A DNA stretch of 64,000 nucleotides, taken from the NCBI GenBank assembly GCA_010356995.1, contig ML996691.1:221299-285298 (forward strand), given 5' to 3'. The stretch comes from Trichodelitschia bisporula (taxonomy: Eukaryota; Ascomycota; Dothideomycetes; Phaeotrichales; Phaeotrichaceae). Of the stretch, positions 13,101-23,152 are shown in pieces. A program made the translations under genes and the position numbers. The notes under the pieces are model-generated. The model saw only the letters and a program-made list of their open reading frames with translations, did no database searches and was not told the DNA's origin. Position 1 is the first letter of the stretch, and the number at the start of each line of letters is the position of its first letter.

Positions 13101-14970
13101 CCGGTTAGGGAGGATCGATGGGTGGGTGGCTGAGTAAGAAGCAACATGTTTCTATGGTGAACTGAAGCCTAGAGGAATTCGCGTGGGATGAAAGAGCGGC
13201 TTTGAAGCTGTGCAGGCGGCGCGAGCAAAGCTGGGAATGTGAGAGATTTGGAGTATCATAGTAAGGAGCCTTTGTCGGGGCGCCGAAGGGATTTTTGGGC
13301 TTGTGGGTTTGACGGGTACGGGCGCGGCTTGGCGGCCTTCGCGCTTCTTGTCGTTCTTGTCCGGGTGCAGTGCAAAGCTGGCATCACTTTTAGGCAAGGG
13401 GAACGACTGCGCGTAACCGGCTGCACTGTTTATGATCTTGGTCTTTTCGTGTCGATGCCTTTGATTGCCGGATCGTCTCAAGTATGATGCGAGGGAACTG
13501 GTCTCGTGGTGGTTACCCACGGTCCTTCTCCACGACATTGATTGGCGTGGAATCTGCCGGAAGCGTGGTTCAAGAAACTCGCACAATGGTCCTCCCTAAT
13601 CATCCTTCTGCACCCGTCCGCGCGCCAATAAAAGAGATGGAAAATGAGGCCGCTCTGCGGACGGCGGGCGGGCGACAAATTTGTACGCCAATCCATAGGA
13701 TATGGCATCGCGCAGGTGATGATTACCCTGCTGTCAGGTCAAGGAGATGGCGCTCTTGATCTTGAGAATGACTGGGGGGGAGGGGGCTAATGACAGGGTC
13801 CTAAGAGCCAAGCCGTGGCATGGCGTTTCTTGAGTGTTCTTGGAATGCGCACCTGCGGGCTTGGTATAGCCGACAGCCTGGGCTCTGGCGACAATGCCAC
13901 TTGTTACTTGCTCGTGAGGGGCATGTCGGTTGCAGTGGGGGGGAGGGGGGAGAAAGGGAAGCGCCGAGATAGTCGGCTGGAAAAGCATAGGCGAGGCGGC
14001 GAGAATAATTGCAACTTGGGAAGATGAACATGACATGTCGGTACATTGATTGGTATCTTGACTCTTGCTCAGAAGCCGGTGGCATGGCGAATGCAGCCGT
14101 GGCGGTTGGGGCTGACAGGCTTGTTCTTATACGGAAGACTACTCGGAAGTTGCTCCGTGTGCATCAGCAGCGGGGTGATAGTTGATGTCTGAGTTCGATT
14201 ATGGTTGAAGGTCTCGAATCATGTCTCTTTTCAAAGGACGCACCGCGCAATATCTAGGCAACAAAATGAGAGGGAGGGGTGGCTGCAGCAGCTGCAAACG
14301 CTCACTTTACTCCCAACACGAGGCACAACACCAACCAAAGTGCGGACCAAGTGATGGAAGCAAGCTTGGTCGAGCCTACCATCTATTTTGCTTGTCCCGT
14401 ATCGTTTAGTGGCCTAATAGCACGTTGACGGATATTGATAGAGAGATAGCAGAGAGACAGTGCAGGGGTTTCAGGACTGGATCAGTTCGTTGGGGTGGGT
14501 TGGTGGGATGTCGAGATAGGCTGCTGGACCCGGGGTCCGTTTAAAAAGGCTTGTCTGCCTTCAAGCGGCGCCACCGGGCGGACAGCCCTTGCGATGCTTG
14601 GCCTCAGTGGGGGACTGGGGAGCAGCATATGAGAAACGGGCGGTTATGGTTACGAGATGCTTCTTCTCGTCTGCCTTCCTCTCCCCCTCGTTTCTGCTGC
14701 TTCTTGTAAGGAACTGCTCTTTACTGGCCCATAAACTCCTCTGCCAATCCTCCTAGTCATTACGGGGCTATCTTGTTCCCAAGTATGCGGAGCCTGCAAC
14801 CCAAGGAAAAAAGCCTTACAATGACGCTTGGATTCTTGTGAAGGTCCTGGGAATGTATCCTTCTCTTTCCCCCCCCCCTCCCTCCCCCACTGCTATTCCT
14901 TACTAAACTACCACCCGTCGCATCTGAAAGCAGATCCCACTCCATTTTTCCGCACTGCCACTTCTTCTGC

Positions 14971-15045
14971 CACCACCACCACCACCACCACCACCACCAC
15001 CACCGCCATACCACCATACCACCATACCACCATACCACCATACCA
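14971..15045. repeat. Two adjoining microsatellites: (CAC)n and (CCATACCA)5
   Basis: A (CAC)n run at 14971-15004 passes directly into five copies of an 8-bp CCATACCA unit at 15006-15045. It lies about 0.5 kb upstream of the WOPR start codon, so it may fall in the promoter or 5' leader and could vary in length between strains. Confidence 0.95.
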
Positions 15046-15519
15046 CAGCACCCAAAACTCTCGAGGGCTCCACTACGCCGTCTCTTCACTATCTCCTCCG
15101 TCTCCTTTGAAGACTTCTCCTCCTTCCTCTTCTCTCTCTCCGCTCTGAACAGCTTTCCCTTCTCTTCCCTACCCTCCGCGATCTCGCCCTCCATCATCCC
15201 ACGTGCCGGGTTCCACACCGGAGAGCAACTGCACGCATCGTCACTGCCGCCGAGCCCTTTCCCACCCGCAGCCTATGACGCAGCAAAACCGCAGCCATCC
15301 CCCGCACTACACCGATCGATATTCATTTTCCTTAACACGCGCGCGCTCTGAAGGTCCAGACCGCGCATGATAAACAGTATGTCTGCTCAGCTGAATTTGC
15401 TTTTAACTGTGAGCCGTCGCCCATTTGCTGATGCTCTGGTGCAGCCTCGCGTAACCACGGGTAAATCTAGCTCGTAGCTTAACCGGAGCCTCCGCAAGCG
15501 CGACTCGAGGTCCCGAACC

Positions 15520-15574
15520 TTGCCTTTATCTTTTTTTCTTCTCTCCTTTCGCTCTCTCCGCAATTTCCAGCCAC
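15520..15574 (+). promoter_or_regulatory. Pyrimidine-rich tract ahead of the WOPR start codon
   Basis: A T/C-rich stretch (for example TCTTTTTTTCTTCTCTCC, starting near 15529) ends just before the ATG. Such CT boxes commonly mark transcription start regions in filamentous fungi. No TATA box is obvious nearby. Confidence 0.35.
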
Positions 15575-17158
15575 ATGAACTCGAAAATGGAAACCTATCA
15601 CGGCCACGTTCGCACTCCCCAGGATGCCATCATTCTCTTTGAGGCCTGCCGCATCGGCCTCCTCCCGCGCGTGCAGCGTCGCTTATCCGAGAAGGAGCGC
15701 CAGCAGATCAAGTCCGGTTCTGTGTTCGTGTGGGACGAGCGTGAGGCCGGGATGCGCCGCTGGACTGACGGCAAGTCGTGGAGTGCGAGCAGGGTGTCTG
15801 GCAGCTTTCTTACCTACCGCGAGATGGAAGGTAAACGTGGAGGGAATGGGTTCGCAGCGCAGGCCAGCACGCCTGTAGCCCGGAAGCCAGCAAATGGTAA
15901 TGCCAACGGGAATGGCAACAAGAGCACGGATGGCAACAAGACCGGAGACTCGGACAGTGGAGGTGACGATGGTCCAGATGGTTACCGCTACAAGCTGGAC
16001 GGCCTCATGAAGCAGTCCTTCAGCATCACCACCCAGGACGGCCGCCACCTGCACCTCATCAGCTACTTCGGCCGCCATCCGAGCGGTCCGATGCTCAAGC
16101 AACCCTCCAGCGACCCAGCCCTGCGGCATATCATCCCGCAAAAGGGCCTCTATCCAGATGCCACGATCAACGAGTCCGCCCACACCCCTCCCGTAACCCG
16201 CGGACCCATGACCAGCGCACCTTACCACCCAGCACCACCCCAAATGGTCGTCTCCGCCTACCCGTATCACCAAGGTCCTCCTCCAGGCTACGCCTTCGCC
16301 CCAGGTCCTCACCCCCAAATGTGGCCCGCCAGCCCCATGGCCACTCCTCCAGGCCACTACTACTACGCGCCGCACCTGCAGCAGCCGCCACACGGCCAGC
16401 CCTACCCTCCACCGCACTACGTGCAAGCCCATCCTCACCCACACCCGGGCTATCCGCCGCCAGGACCAGGTGCATATGATCGCCCGCCTCCCCCGCCTCA
16501 TGGACCGCCACCACAGCAGCACAGCCTGCCCCCGCTGGCACTGCCGCCCAACGGCGCCCCGCCGCCCCCGCAGCACTCGCAGTACCCACAGCACCCGCAA
16601 CACTACCCCCCGCACTCGTCACCAGCACGGCTTCCCTACCACCAACCCCCGACCTCCGGCCCGCCGACCTACTCCCGCCCGTCGACTTCCGATCACCATC
16701 CGCACCCGCCCAAGCCAGGTCACTATCAGCCCACTCCGCCTGCACCGCCGCAGAACGGTCACCACCGCCCCCCAACCCCGCCTCAATCCGCGCCTTCCGC
16801 GCCACAGTCTGCGCCTCTGGCGCCGACCTCCACGCCCACTACTGGGCCGGCGCTGTCGGCTTCTATCTCTGCGCCCGCACAGCTATCTACTACCCGGCCG
16901 TCCTTCCCGAGCACCGATAGCTCCGGGACGCCGACTGCGGCGGCGAGCAGTAGTCGTATTCCGAGCATCAACGCACTGATCAACGGCGACGGGCCGGATG
17001 GCGAGAAGGGCGGGAGTAGGTCTGGGAGTCGGAGTCCCGGGGGTGGTGGCGTGGGGGGGAGTCATATCCGGGAGATTCCGGATGCGATGGCTGCCGGGGG
17101 TTTGCAGCGGGATAAGAGCGATTTGAAGAGGTTGGATTCGCAGTTGTTGAAGAGTTAG
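15575..17158 (+). CDS. WOPR-domain transcriptional regulator, Ryp1/Sge1/Wor1 (Gti1/Pac2) family
   Basis: Single exon, 527 residues; a second in-frame ATG lies four codons in. The WOPR DNA-binding domain has two parts. The first, about residues 6-90, carries TYHGHVRTPQDAIILFEAC, RRLSEKERQQIKSGSVFVW and WTDGKSWSASRVSGSFLTY. The second, about residues 136-200, carries YKLDGLMKQSFSIT and PALRHIIPQKGLYPD. An Asn/Gly-rich linker joins them. The rest is low complexity, rich in Pro, His, Gln, then Ser/Ala, ending with a Gly/Ser stretch and DLKRLDSQLLKS. Relatives are master switches: Wor1 for white-opaque switching, Ryp1 for the yeast phase of Histoplasma, Sge1 for effector expression in Fusarium. 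The sequence fits Ryp1/Sge1 better than the shorter Pac2 paralogue. The long gene-free upstream region recalls the large controlled promoters known for this family. Confidence 0.97.
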   Translation: MNSKMETYHGHVRTPQDAIILFEACRIGLLPRVQRRLSEKERQQIKSGSVFVWDEREAGMRRWTDGKSWSASRVSGSFLTYREMEGKRGGNGFAAQASTPVARKPANGNANGNGNKSTDGNKTGDSDSGGDDGPDGYRYKLDGLMKQSFSITTQDGRHLHLISYFGRHPSGPMLKQPSSDPALRHIIPQKGLYPDATINESAHTPPVTRGPMTSAPYHPAPPQMVVSAYPYHQGPPPGYAFAPGPHPQMWPASPMATPPGHYYYAPHLQQPPHGQPYPPPHYVQAHPHPHPGYPPPGPGAYDRPPPPPHGPPPQQHSLPPLALPPNGAPPPPQHSQYPQHPQHYPPHSSPARLPYHQPPTSGPPTYSRPSTSDHHPHPPKPGHYQPTPPAPPQNGHHRPPTPPQSAPSAPQSAPLAPTSTPTTGPALSASISAPAQLSTTRPSFPSTDSSGTPTAAASSSRIPSINALINGDGPDGEKGGSRSGSRSPGGGGVGGSHIREIPDAMAAGGLQRDKSDLKRLDSQLLKS

Positions 17159-18190
17159 GCAAGGGGGTTTATGTATCATGGGGGGGTTGAGGCGCCTGGC
17201 TAGGCGGCTGTGGGGATGAGGAACTCAAGGTTACGGCTGAACTGGGCGGCACGGCTGGGCAAAGGACGGACGCATGTGCGACGGTGGGGGATAAACTGCA
17301 TCATGGGTGGAGTTTGATGTTTACATGTACGATAGCCTTTCCCCTCGCATCTTCGGTTTCGGAGGGATCGGATCGGACCGCATACCCGGAAGATATATAC
17401 CGTACAGGACTATCCTGCGGGGGCGCTATTATTGATAAGCTGTCGATTGAGGCTTTCTTCTATCTGGTACTCGCGTCGTGTGTGTGGTGTGTTGATTGTG
17501 TGACTGGCAGTGGCTGGCGATATCGGGGAAGGCGCCGGGTGTGGCGTGGGCTCATTACCCCGCGCTTTCCGCTTTGGGGTATGGGCGGGGAGGGGTGGGG
17601 AGCTTATGTTGACGGCGGATGAGGGGTTCGACCGGGGGTACCTTTGAGGTTAGGGCCATTGGCATGGTGAGGGAGGTACGTGTTCATGACCTGACGTCTC
17701 GGAGACCAAGGTTACCGCTCCGATCTTCGGCTGATGTGGACGCGAGGCAGGAGCATTGTCATGTCAGAAAGGAAGCATCTATCCGAGGAAGGAACATGAT
17801 GTAATGTGCACATGATGGGAGGAATGAGCAATAGGGGAATACTGGTATTATTGGGTATTTAGTCTTGAGCTTCATTTTTGCTCTCTCTTCTCTTCTCTTC
17901 TCTTCTTTGTCTTTGTCTTTTTCTCAAATTCTTCACTTTACACCATAGCCCTTGCACGTATCAGCTTGCAATTTCAATTAGCATGCCGTGGCAGTGGTAC
18001 GAACCGGCGCTGGCAAGGGGATCAGGACGAGAATATGGCTATGCCACTTAGGTGAGATTCTTCCTACATTATGCCCCATTTCAATCCAAAACATATCCAT
18101 CCTACAGTAGTAAACACTCACAGTGCCGAGGAACATCCAATGCATCCGTCCAAAACCTCCCCCACATCCCTCCCCCCCGCCCAAACCCCA
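17159..18190. other. Intergenic between convergent genes
   Basis: About 1 kb between the 3' ends of the WOPR gene (plus) and the hexosaminidase gene (minus). It must hold both 3' UTRs. A CT-rich simple stretch (TCTTCTCTTCTCTTC type) lies at about 17879-17925. No gene is seen. Confidence 0.5.
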
Positions 18191-20092
18191 TCAAAGCACA
18201 CACCCCCTCTCCCGCAAACACCAAACCATCTGCACCGGCTCCGCCCTCACCCCGCCAGCCACAAGCCTCTCTCTAACCTCCGCCAACCGCGGTGCCGCCT
18301 CCACCTGACTCCTATTCTGCCCCAACTCATCCTTCGCTCCGGCCCACAATACTTCGGCAGCAGCCGCCGCTCGGGGCCAAAGCATGGTATCCAGATTCTG
18401 CCGATCCGTCTGCTCGGCCCAGAGATGCACTTCCCCGCCCTGGACGAGATGGTGCTGGTCCGCCGGGATGTGCGCGAGGGGATCGTGCGCGTAGATCACT
18501 TTCCAGTTATGGCGGGGGGAGCAGTAGTCGGCGTAGGGGTAGAATTGCGCGCTGGTTTGGGGCGTGAAGGAGAGCCATTGGCCGTGGCCGCAGTCGAGGT
18601 ACTGGGGGGGGTTAGCGGGGTTGTCATGGAAGGGGTGGGATGGGATGGGATGGGATGGGATGGGATGGGGGGGAGGGGACGAACCCAGACGGTTGAGGAG
18701 CCGACGAGGGCTTTGTGCCCGGCGGCGGTTATGGCGGCGACGGCGGTCTCGCCTTGCCATGCTTGGACGATGACGTCGGGGCCGAGGGTGAGGTTCCAGA
18801 CTAGCAGCATTTCTTCCCATACTACGGGGGTCAGGCCCGCGCCGCGCACGCGCTTGTGCAAGCCATCTACGAACTTTTGCATCAGAGGCTGAAGGACGCT
18901 CTTGTCGCTGCTCTTGACACTATCATCCAGCCCATACGCCTTCTCGTTCACCTCGTCCCCGCCGGTGTGGTAGATACTCGTCCACGGCTTGACGCGCGGG
19001 AGCAGGTCCGCGAAGAGCGTGTCGAGGAATGCTTCCACTTTGCTGGAGTTTAACTTGAGTGTACCCGAGGGCGGCTCCGCGGCGTACGTATCCCAGTTCG
19101 GCCGAACATCATACGCAGCGACGAGCTCGGGATACGCCTGATAAATGCTCGCCGTGTGCCCCGGCATGTCCGTCTCCAAATACACCATCACCCCCCGCCG
19201 CGCACCATAATCCTGCACAGCAGCCAGGTCTTCAGGGGTGTACACCCAGTCCGGGCGCGTCGCGCCCTTGGCCGCCAGGTCCGGCAGGGACGGGATTACA
19301 AGAGGCCAGGATTGCGAGTCGGTGATGTGCAAGTGGAAGCGGTTCATTTTCACCAGCGATAGGGCGTCGAGGACGCGGTATAGATCTTCTTTGGGGAAAT
19401 AAGACCGGCTGAGATCGAGGTTTAGGCCCCGGTGGGGGAAGACGGGGCCATCCACTATTGTGACCGGGGCGAGGGGCGTGTATACCCCCCCGGAGCTGCT
19501 GTGGGAGTAGAAGAGTTGGGTGAGGGAGGAGAGGCCGTGGCTAAGCCCCAGCGCCGTCTGCGCGGCGATCGTGACGGTCCCGTCGACGGTGAGGGTGAGG
19601 TTGTAGGACTCGTCTGCGTCGGGGGGGGGAGGGGTTGAGAGGGCCGCGGCGGTGTCGCCGGGGAGTTGCAGGCAGAGCTCTGTGACTTGCGGCCCGCTGC
19701 CGTCGTCGGCCCCGGGTTCGAAGACGCTGCCGCGGGGGTGGAGCATCCACGGTACGAAGTTGGTTTTGAACAAGGCATTGTTCGCGCGTAGCAGTGCGGT
19801 ATGCACTATATCGGCGCCGGTTGGGGGTCCGGCTTGGGAGGAGATATTGGGTGAGGCGGGGAAGCTGGAGGACTGAGTGTGAGATGGAGGGGTTAGTTTG
19901 GGGGATCGGGGGGACGGACGTGGGTGGGTTGAAGGCGGATTGGGGACTTACGATGCTGGCGCCGGCGGACCCGTACTTTACTGCTACGTTGCGGCTGATC
20001 CACAGTGTGCTTGTGCCGGTGGTGAGGGTGCGGGGAAGGGGCCAGATGGCGGATACAAGGGGGGTGAAGAGGAGGAAGTGGGAGAGATGCAT
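18191..20092 (-). CDS. Beta-N-acetylhexosaminidase, glycoside hydrolase family 20
   Basis: Three exons (20092-19952, 19872-18685, 18601-18191) give 579 residues. A signal peptide is visible (MHLSHFLLFTPLVSAIWP), so the enzyme is secreted. The N-terminal GHase20 supporting domain (about 20-160) is followed by the barrel starting at PHRGLNLDLSRSYFPKEDLY. The catalytic Asp-Glu pair is in YHTGGDEVNEKAYG near residue 350. Substrate-site motifs PVVWEEMLL and WYLDCGHGQW follow; the last is created by removing the second intron, which joins W to YLD. The C-terminus carries EVHLWAEQTD. Family members release GlcNAc from chitin oligomers by substrate-assisted catalysis, serving chitin turnover and uptake. 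The 83-nt second intron contains a (TGGGA)n tract, unusual for its size. Confidence 0.96.
18636..18670. repeat. (TGGGA)7 tract inside a hexosaminidase intron
   Basis: Seven pentamers (last one TGGGG) lie inside the 83-nt intron 18602-18684 of the GH20 gene. On the coding strand it reads as TCCCA repeats and fills about 40% of the intron. Confidence 0.95.
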
Positions 20093-20127
20093 TTTGACAC
20101 TTCTTCTTTTGGGGATTCTGCTTCTTT

Positions 20128-20157
20128 NNNNNNNNNNGGGGGGGGGGGGGGGGGGGG
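20128..20157. other. Assembly gap (10 N) followed by a 20-bp poly-G run
   Basis: Ten N at 20128-20137 stand next to twenty G at 20138-20157, about 35 bp upstream of the hexosaminidase start codon. The poly-G run probably caused the gap; the true length is unknown. Confidence 0.98.
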
Positions 20158-21636
20158 AAGAGGTGTGGAGAGCGGAGGTGGAAAGTATGGGAGAGAGGGG
20201 GGATATATGATCAGGCTGTAGTGGGGCGGGTCCTGCACAGCCGCGCGGACGGGGGACGTGGACAAGAGTCGCAGGTCGGCGAGAATTCGATCCTCCAATT
20301 CAACCAAAATCAAAGAAACCAGAGAAGTGAGAAAGCTTAACGCGTTCCGAGAAAGAAAAGGTGACGACAAAGAACGAGGGTACACGCTGCGTGACCCAAG
20401 GTTCGACACGAGGGTGTGGTTGGGCTAACGTAGTCTCGCCCAGGCTGTTAACGACAAACAGTAGGAAACGAGCGATGATGGGGGAGGGTAGGTGAGGAGG
20501 GGGGATATGTTTCGTAGCAGGTAAGTTGTGAGGGCGGAGTCAGGCACAGGCACAGGCACACAGCACACAGCGGAATGTTCGACGACGCAATGCGATGCAG
20601 TGAAGCACGGGGCGGCCGTCGCGGCGGCAACGTAAGGTCGATCGGGATGCGATGTTGCGGAAGGCTGGGACCGGGGATGTGGTGTCACCCAAGGGAGGGT
20701 GATGGCGATGACGAGGGGGGGGTTAGATCCTGGTGGATAGGGAAGAATGCAACAATGATGCAAGAAAGAAGGAGGGGAGCTGATGGGGGAGCTGATGGGG
20801 GAGCTGATGGGGGAGCTGAGGAGGGAATAGCAATGATGGGTCGTCGTCGTTGGTGCTTGCATCACCGCCCGCGTTTACTTTGATCATCTGCATTAATGAC
20901 ATGGAGCCTCCTCCAACCACCCCGTTCACACTCTCCCCCATCACTCTCAGCCCAACGCACGCAAAAATAAATTGCCCCCAACATCTACGGAGTAGGTACC
21001 GCGAGCTAGAACACTGTGTACTCAAAACTGCAATCCCTAACATCTCACCATTTCCCCAGGTAGCATGAAATCAACACACGCAACCTACATGAACACCGCC
21101 ACGTCTCGAAAATGCGCGCACGCCCCCCCCCCTCCCCATATGCATATATCCGCATCCACCACGCCACGCCTTCAGCTCCCGCAGCCCGTAGCTCCCGCCC
21201 CCGCCTCAGCCTCCTCCGATCCACATATTCCACAGAGCGTACAACATGTGCTAGTAGCGTGTCAAAACGCGGAGACCTCAGTTGACGGGTGACTACACCC
21301 GTGTTCCACATTCGTACTTCGTACTTGTACAGTCGCTGTAATCTGCTGTAATCTCCTACGCAGATGCATGTCTCTGCGTGCACCCCGCGCTTGTTCCGCT
21401 TCTCAGGACGGGACGCAGTAGTAATGCACACCGCTTACTTCCGCTCCACGTCCCCAGCCTCCACCTTCATCTATGCTCGAACACCAAACCCGCGGACCTA
21501 ACGCCATACACCAGCCATGCAGCAAAATCCCCTCACCAGCCACGAGGTCGCTCGCAGCTTCATCCGCCCCGACCCCGCGCACCAGCTCAAGACACACAGA
21601 GTTGAGATTCCCCCCTCCAAAAACCCTTCCACACAC
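20158..21636. other. Intergenic with simple repeats, no gene seen
   Basis: Promoter side of the hexosaminidase gene and 3' side of TIM17. Short frames on both strands are low complexity and not credible. A 12-bp tandem repeat lies at 20775-20822. Confidence 0.5.
20775..20822. repeat. 12-bp minisatellite, 4 copies
   Basis: Four copies of GGGAGCTGATGG, the last one diverged (GGGAGCTGAGGA). No coding role is visible. Confidence 0.9.
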
Positions 21637-22394
21637 TCACATCCCCACCTTCATCTCCGGCGGCGCCGGCGGCGCCTCCAGTTTCGTACTATCCGCCATA
21701 TACCTCTGGAACCCAATCCCCACACCCTCAATCACAGCCAGCAGTATCGCACACCCGATGGCGCCGTTGCGCATCGCCCGCGCGCCGCCGCGCACCGCGA
21801 GGGAGCCGCCGGTGAAGAAGCCCGCTATGATGGCGTTCCAGGGGTCTTCTTTTTTGCGGACGCTGGGGGGGGGGGGGAGGTTAGCTTGGTGTTCAGGTCT
21901 GTAGGTGGGGTTGGGGAGGGGAAGGGGAAGACGCACCCTTTGACGGCGCAGTCAAACGTCGAGAACAGCCCGCCCCACACGCCGAAGTTACCGCCTAGCA
22001 CTGGGGCACGCGCTTTCATGGCGGTTATGGCGCCGATGCGGCGCTCGCCGTAGGGGCTGCGTGCGTGTTAGCTTTGATCCCATATATCGCAGATACCGCA
22101 GATATCGCCGCAGCTCAACAAGATCGACTGCAATCGACGAGTCCCGCGGGGACCGGACGGGGCGGTGCGTGTATATACCTATTCCTGCAAACTGTTAGCC
22201 TGGGTTTCTACATTGGAGGAGGAGCCACGAACCGAAAGCCCTTGATGCCGTGCCAGACTGATCCACCGATTGCCTGTGAGTGTTGATTAGACCTGGGCCG
22301 AGAGGAAGGTGAGGGCTACACGTACGCCCATGCAGAATGCGCCGCCGAAGTCATTGAGGATGACCCATGGGCAGGGATCGCGAGTGTGATCCAT
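21637..22394 (-). CDS. TIM17: Mitochondrial inner-membrane import translocase subunit Tim17
   Basis: Five exons give 153 residues: 22394-22326, 22273-22233, 22184-22179, 22056-21937 and 21862-21637. Tim17 is a core subunit of the TIM23 complex, which moves presequence proteins across or into the inner membrane. The N-terminus carries [17 protein letters not shown] with the conserved acidic residues facing the intermembrane space. The four membrane segments hold family marks [36 protein letters not shown] and [13 protein letters not shown]. The third exon is only six bases, GAATAG; it supplies Asn and parts of Arg and Ser so that the protein reads [16 protein letters not shown] as in other fungi. 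Splicing past it would lose N and S and shift nothing else. Introns are 52, 48, 122 and 74 nt. Confidence 0.96.
22179..22184 (-). other. TIM17: Six-nucleotide microexon of TIM17
   Basis: On the minus strand the order is TTTGCAG, GAATAG, GTATAT: an acceptor, six coding bases and a donor. Joined to CG upstream and C downstream it encodes Arg-Asn-Ser, exactly the residues expected between GF and PYGER in Tim17. Flanking introns are 48 and 122 nt. Confidence 0.85.
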
Positions 22395-23152
22395 CGTGTG
22401 TGTCGTGGAATTCGTACGCCCAAGTGTTCGTCAGTTGGCCGGAGCCGGGTGGTGTCGCTCAGGGAATGCGGGGTTGAGGAAGAAGCAGGACGATGGCGTG
22501 GTGTTTAATTCCGGGTTGTGGTGGATGGAGGTGCTTTGGCTTGGAGGAGAGGAAGTAGGTGTAGCTCCTCGGATGTTGTTGTTCTGTTTTCTTGCTGTTG
22601 CTCGGTGCGGGATTGTTGCGCATTCATCGGTCGGCGAAAAACTTGTGCTTGGCGGCTTGGCGCGTGCGGCTAAGGCGCTTAGCGGGTGGGTGTATCACGT
22701 GGACGAGGCTGAACATGGAAAGGGTTACGGAGGCATGTGGGACATCATGATGGGGGCAGGGCCCGTACACAGGTGATAACATCTCAGGAAACTGAAGATT
22801 GAGGTAGAAGCCAACGAGAGGAAGAGAGTCGGAGACTCTCGAGACTTTAAATACCCGACGCCAAGTATTCTCCTTTGCTCCTTCTATCATACTCGCATTA
22901 CATCATACGCTCCTTTCATACCCACATCACATCACACTCAGCATCATGAAGCTCTTTAAATCTCGATTCGTGCGTGTCTTGCGACACTGTTCGTCTGCCC
23001 ATTATCTACCGTACCATATCGTCGCTCAATATGCTTTTCAGCTCTATCCGTCCCATCCATCCCGTAAACCATAGGCAGAGCCGTAGCCCGCCCTCAAAAC
23101 GCCCATGATGCAATGCTCAAATGCAACCAGATCAAACCCGCCATGCAACAAA
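22395..23152. other. Intergenic between TIM17 and the Crh-like gene
   Basis: Holds the TIM17 promoter on the left and the 3' end of the Crh-like gene on the right. A small plus-strand open frame at 22946-23074 is listed separately. No other gene is seen. Confidence 0.5.
22946..23074 (+). CDS. Possible 42-aa ORF, doubtful
   Basis: The frame begins MKLFKSRFVRVLRHC in a promoter-like setting: TTTAAATAC at about 22845, then a C/A/T-rich leader ending in CACTCAGCATC before the ATG. GTGCGT and TTTTCAG sites inside the frame could act as an intron, leaving only about 18 residues. It has no similarity I recognise and could be chance or part of a non-coding transcript. Confidence 0.15.
   Translation: MKLFKSRFVRVLRHCSSAHYLPYHIVAQYAFQLYPSHPSRKP

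Larger units (their letters stand above)
7105..15574. other. 8.5-kb region without a supported gene, upstream of the WOPR regulator
   Basis: Many short overlapping frames occur but none has a recognisable domain, steady codon pattern or convincing exon chain. A minus-strand piece at about 7300-7400 (MLNAWYSLVYVIRWGPEEQ) has a GTACGT donor-like end and could be a small exon. A minus-strand hydrophobic piece near 9110-9220 (GGTLFWLLSIFGGSASGLPW) also ends at a GTAAGT-like donor but could not be extended. G-rich and C-rich runs occur at about 13770-13960 and 14870-14890. The last several kilobases may be long regulatory DNA for the WOPR gene; that is inference. Confidence 0.4.

Noticed and set aside
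14760-15218. 152-residue minus-strand frame with a poly-Trp run
   Set aside because: It is the reverse reading of the (CAC)n and CCATACCA microsatellites; low complexity, not a gene.
15683-16805. Long minus-strand frames (310 and 212 residues) opposite the WOPR gene
   Set aside because: They mirror the GC-rich Pro/His/Gln coding sequence of the WOPR gene; no domain and Arg/Gly/Val-rich composition typical of antisense shadows.
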